A stretch of DNA of 8,906 nucleotides from an uncultured Helicobacter sp. (lineage in GTDB: Bacteria > Campylobacterota > Campylobacteria > Campylobacterales > Helicobacteraceae). Below the pieces are notes generated by a model. It worked only from the letters and a program-made list of their open reading frames with translations. It did no database searches and had not been told where the DNA came from. This document shows, in pieces, positions 7,219-8,906 of the stretch; the stretch's first letter is position 1, and every line of letters begins with the position of its first letter. The translations under genes were made by a program, and so were the position numbers. The stretch covers positions 1 through 8,906 of the forward strand of contig CALVAF010000155.1 in the NCBI GenBank assembly GCA_944325475.1. Reading direction: 5' to 3'.

Positions 7219-8544
7219 TCATTTGCATAATTTTTTTAGGCAATGGCAAAGATAATAGACATCTTTTTTGCGGTGTGTGTAATGCAAACTTACGCGAATC
7301 CAACCGGGTTTTTGAGTAAAGGTCGTATCATCTTCTAAGCCTAGCAAATCATGTCCATAAGGTCCCGCACAAGAGCATCCTGCACGCACCAAGATTCCAT
7401 ATTTGTGTGAGAGTTCAGTAGCCACTTCATAGGGGGATTTGTCTTTGAGATTAAAAGCAAAAGTGCCAATGATATTGTGGTTTTGGTTACCATAAGTGAT
7501 GATTTTGGAGTGGTTTTCTAAAAATTCCCTAAAGATTTTGATAAGTCCCTCTTTGGTTTGCATTATCCATTCCTGCCCAATTTCCTCGCGTAGCTGATAA
7601 GCTAAATTTGCCCTAATAAACTCTAAGATGCCGGGTGTGCCTGATTCTTCACGGATTTCTTCGTTAACAAAATAGATTTGACTGGTACGTGAGACATAGC
7701 CTACCACACCACCACCACAAAAAGTGGGAGGCAGAGATTTGTTTATAAGGTTGCGTTTGATGATGAGAATTCCACTACTTGAAATTCCGCCTAAAAGCTT
7801 GTGGGGCGAGAGAAAAGCAACATCATAAAAGGTAGCAGGAATGTCAAAATACGCCGAGGAGCTTGCCATATCAAAGCACACGATTCCGCCATATTGTCGG
7901 ATTAGGTTTGAGAGGGGCGCAAAGGGCGTGAGAATCCCACTGACATTAGAAGCAAGGGAAAAAGAGGCGATGATTCTGCGGTTAGCATTGGCAATAAGAA
8001 TTTGCTTAAGCGCATTTAAATCCATCAAACCATCACTACTAAGTGGGATTCGTATCACTTCGCACAAACCCTCTCGGAAGCTTAATTCATTGCTATGGTG
8101 TTCATAGGGTCCAATGAGGACAAGCGGCAGGGTGGATTTATCGATTTCTCCAAGCTTGAGCGCTTTTTTAGTTTGAGGGGGGAGATAGATTCCTGCAATC
8201 TCTTGGAATTTTTTAATCGCCGCACTCGAGCCAAAACCGCAAGAAATAAGCGCAAAGCTCGAATCAAGCCCAAAAATAGCTTTGAGACTTTTGCGAGCTT
8301 GTTCGTAAGAATCGCCGATGATTTTGGAGTGCAGGGAGCTTTCAGAATGGGGATTGGCATAAAAGGGCAAAATCCTTTTCATGCGTTTTTCTACACATTT
8401 TGCGGCTAATCCGCTTGCCGTCCAATCAAAATAATGCGTGTTTTTAGCCAGCAAAACCTCTTTTTTAAGCCATTTCTTTTTTTCTTTAGTGCTTAGGGCA
8501 GCAAAAGATTGGGGCAACAAGGGGGCAAAAAAATCTTGTTCCAC
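7219..8544 (-). CDS. Class V aminotransferase, cysteine desulfurase-like
   Basis: This 441-residue PLP enzyme belongs to the class V fold of SufS/CsdA-like cysteine desulfurases, which remove sulfur (or selenium) from cysteine or selenocysteine. Visible features are YEHHSNE (147-153, cofactor-stacking histidine), ASNVSG (198-203), FDMAS (224-228, cofactor aspartate), SPHKLLGG (246-253) with the PLP lysine K249, SGTPG (301-305) and WIRVSL with R417. Where SufS has its catalytic cysteine, this protein reads RAGCSCAGPYGHD, with C390 and C392. About 35 extra residues precede the family's usual beginning. The start is GTG, chosen because a strong AAGGAG (8554-8559) lies nine bases upstream. No sufBCD, iscU or selD gene is in the window, so the sulfur acceptor is unknown. 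It is probably additional to the NifS-type enzyme that helicobacters use for Fe-S assembly (inference). An aminotransferase or lyase role cannot be excluded. Confidence 0.9.
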   Translation of the reverse strand: MEQDFFAPLLPQSFAALSTKEKKKWLKKEVLLAKNTHYFDWTASGLAAKCVEKRMKRILPFYANPHSESSLHSKIIGDSYEQARKSLKAIFGLDSSFALISCGFGSSAAIKKFQEIAGIYLPPQTKKALKLGEIDKSTLPLVLIGPYEHHSNELSFREGLCEVIRIPLSSDGLMDLNALKQILIANANRRIIASFSLASNVSGILTPFAPLSNLIRQYGGIVCFDMASSSAYFDIPATFYDVAFLSPHKLLGGISSSGILIIKRNLINKSLPPTFCGGGVVGYVSRTSQIYFVNEEIREESGTPGILEFIRANLAYQLREEIGQEWIMQTKEGLIKIFREFLENHSKIITYGNQNHNIIGTFAFNLKDKSPYEVATELSHKYGILVRAGCSCAGPYGHDLLGLEDDTTFTQKPGWIRVSLHYTHRKKDVYYLCHCLKKLCK

Positions 8545-8580
8545 TTCTAAAGTCTCCTTAGATTTTTAATCAAGGATTGG

Positions 8581-8594
8581 ATTCTAGCAAAAAA
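8581..8594 (-). promoter_or_regulatory. Promoter of the class V aminotransferase gene
   Basis: On the minus strand six T, then GC and TAGAAT form an extended -10 TGC-TAGAAT (TAGAAT at 8581-8586). Transcription would start near 8574, leaving about 30 bases including AAGGAG before the GTG start at 8544. Confidence 0.65.
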
Positions 8595-8741
8595 TAAGAG
8601 AGATGAGAAGCAAGGAGAATAGATAGAGCGCTTTGCTGAAATTGAAGCTAAATTTATGAAATCTTAATGTAACAAAATGATACTTTGCTAAGAAGATATT
8701 TTGTAAAAATTTCATTTATTTTTTATTATATAATTGAAAAA

Positions 8742-8764
8742 TTACAAAATTTTAAAAGTTGTAA
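8742..8764. promoter_or_regulatory. TTACAA-N11-TTGTAA inverted repeat, possible operator
   Basis: TTACAA (8742-8747) and TTGTAA (8759-8764) form a perfect dyad with an 11-base spacer, and another TTGTAA lies at 8701-8706. The dyad overlaps the -35 position of the possible plus-strand promoter at 8781-8786. I do not recognise it as the site of a known regulator. Confidence 0.3.
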
Positions 8765-8780
8765 CTTAGTTTATTTTTAG

Positions 8781-8786
8781 TATAAG
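8781..8786 (+). promoter_or_regulatory. Possible plus-strand promoter
   Basis: TATAAG after a T-rich stretch (8770-8780) resembles a Campylobacterota -10 box and would start transcription near 8793. A second candidate, TATAAT at 8729-8734, lies upstream. Either would drive a transcript leaving the window on the right, through the structured element at 8811-8860. Confidence 0.35.
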
Positions 8787-8810
8787 CCTTACATTAGCAC
8801 AAGACTCTAG

Positions 8811-8860
8811 TTGGCTACTGAAGGGATGGAGGGCTTTAGCCAAGCCGCTAAATCTCCTCC
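8811..8860 (+). ncRNA. Possible structured leader or small RNA with two alternative folds
   Basis: Two stems share the same bases. Fold A pairs TTGGCTA (8811-8817) with TAGCCAA (8837-8843). Fold B pairs TTTAGC (8835-8840) with GCTAAA (8847-8852), extended by GGAGG (8828-8832) with CCTCC (8856-8860). The folds exclude each other. The stretch is much richer in GC than its surroundings and follows a possible promoter. It matches no riboswitch consensus that I recognise. An ATG at 8826 is open to the window edge but lacks a properly spaced ribosome site. Another ATG at 8903 has only a weak one. A minus-strand frame (8766-8900) is also open for 45 codons, so decayed coding DNA is an alternative. 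Confidence 0.3.
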
Positions 8861-8906
8861 TTACAGACAAATAAAGAATTCCTATCTTGCAAAAAAGAAA
8901 TCATGT

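Noticed and set aside
8527..8533. Seven-A run near the aminotransferase start as a phase-variation tract
   Set aside because: The run is too short compared with the longer homopolymer tracts known to vary in Helicobacter, and the gene is intact.
8766..8900. Minus-strand open frame of 45 codons ending in TAA at 8766-8768
   Set aside because: It begins after a TGA and has no ATG or ribosome site. It may be decayed coding DNA but cannot be supported as a gene.
8826..8906. Partial plus-strand gene from the ATG at 8826 to the window edge
   Set aside because: AAGGG touches the ATG directly, leaving no spacing for a ribosome, and the start lies inside the predicted stems. The remaining window is too short to judge coding potential.

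Overview
The window reads as chromosomal DNA of a Campylobacterota (epsilonproteobacterial) species, most likely a Helicobacter, possibly one of the enterohepatic species. The reasons are A+T-rich DNA, sigma-70 promoters made of a T-tract followed by TGN and a TANAAT-like -10 box with no clear -35, a GltX of the Helicobacter GltX1 type, and the gene order ilvI-ilvH-lpxD, which is also found in Campylobacter jejuni. Species cannot be decided from this sequence alone.

Layout, left to right. A plus-strand alanine dehydrogenase gene (ald, 53-1162) ends in a hairpin. A 578-base gap follows with no convincing gene. Then comes gltX on the plus strand (1741-3141) with its own extended -10 promoter. 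A long gene-free gap (3142-3962) follows, where gltX and the minus-strand block converge. It holds two sizeable inverted repeats, short repeated motifs and no convincing reading frame. The minus-strand block reads right to left: a cysteine desulfurase-like class V aminotransferase (7219-8544), then the tightly packed ilvI-ilvH-lpxD operon (7150 down to 3963). The last 360 bases hold the aminotransferase promoter and a possible plus-strand promoter followed by a GC-rich stretch that can fold in two mutually exclusive ways.

Function. ilvI and ilvH encode the large and small subunits of acetohydroxyacid synthase, the committed step of branched-chain amino acid synthesis. lpxD, coupled behind them, encodes the third acylation-pathway enzyme of lipid A synthesis. 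gltX charges tRNA with glutamate. ald interconverts alanine and pyruvate plus ammonia. The aminotransferase is probably a sulfur- or selenium-releasing PLP enzyme of unknown partner.

Most of the window is ordinary core metabolism. I found no mobile element, CRISPR array, toxin-antitoxin pair, rRNA or tRNA, and no clear novel multi-gene system. The points most worth checking are the switch-like element at 8811-8860, the large degenerate gap 3142-3962 with its AT-only stem next to the lpxD stop, and the strongly different codon use of ald.
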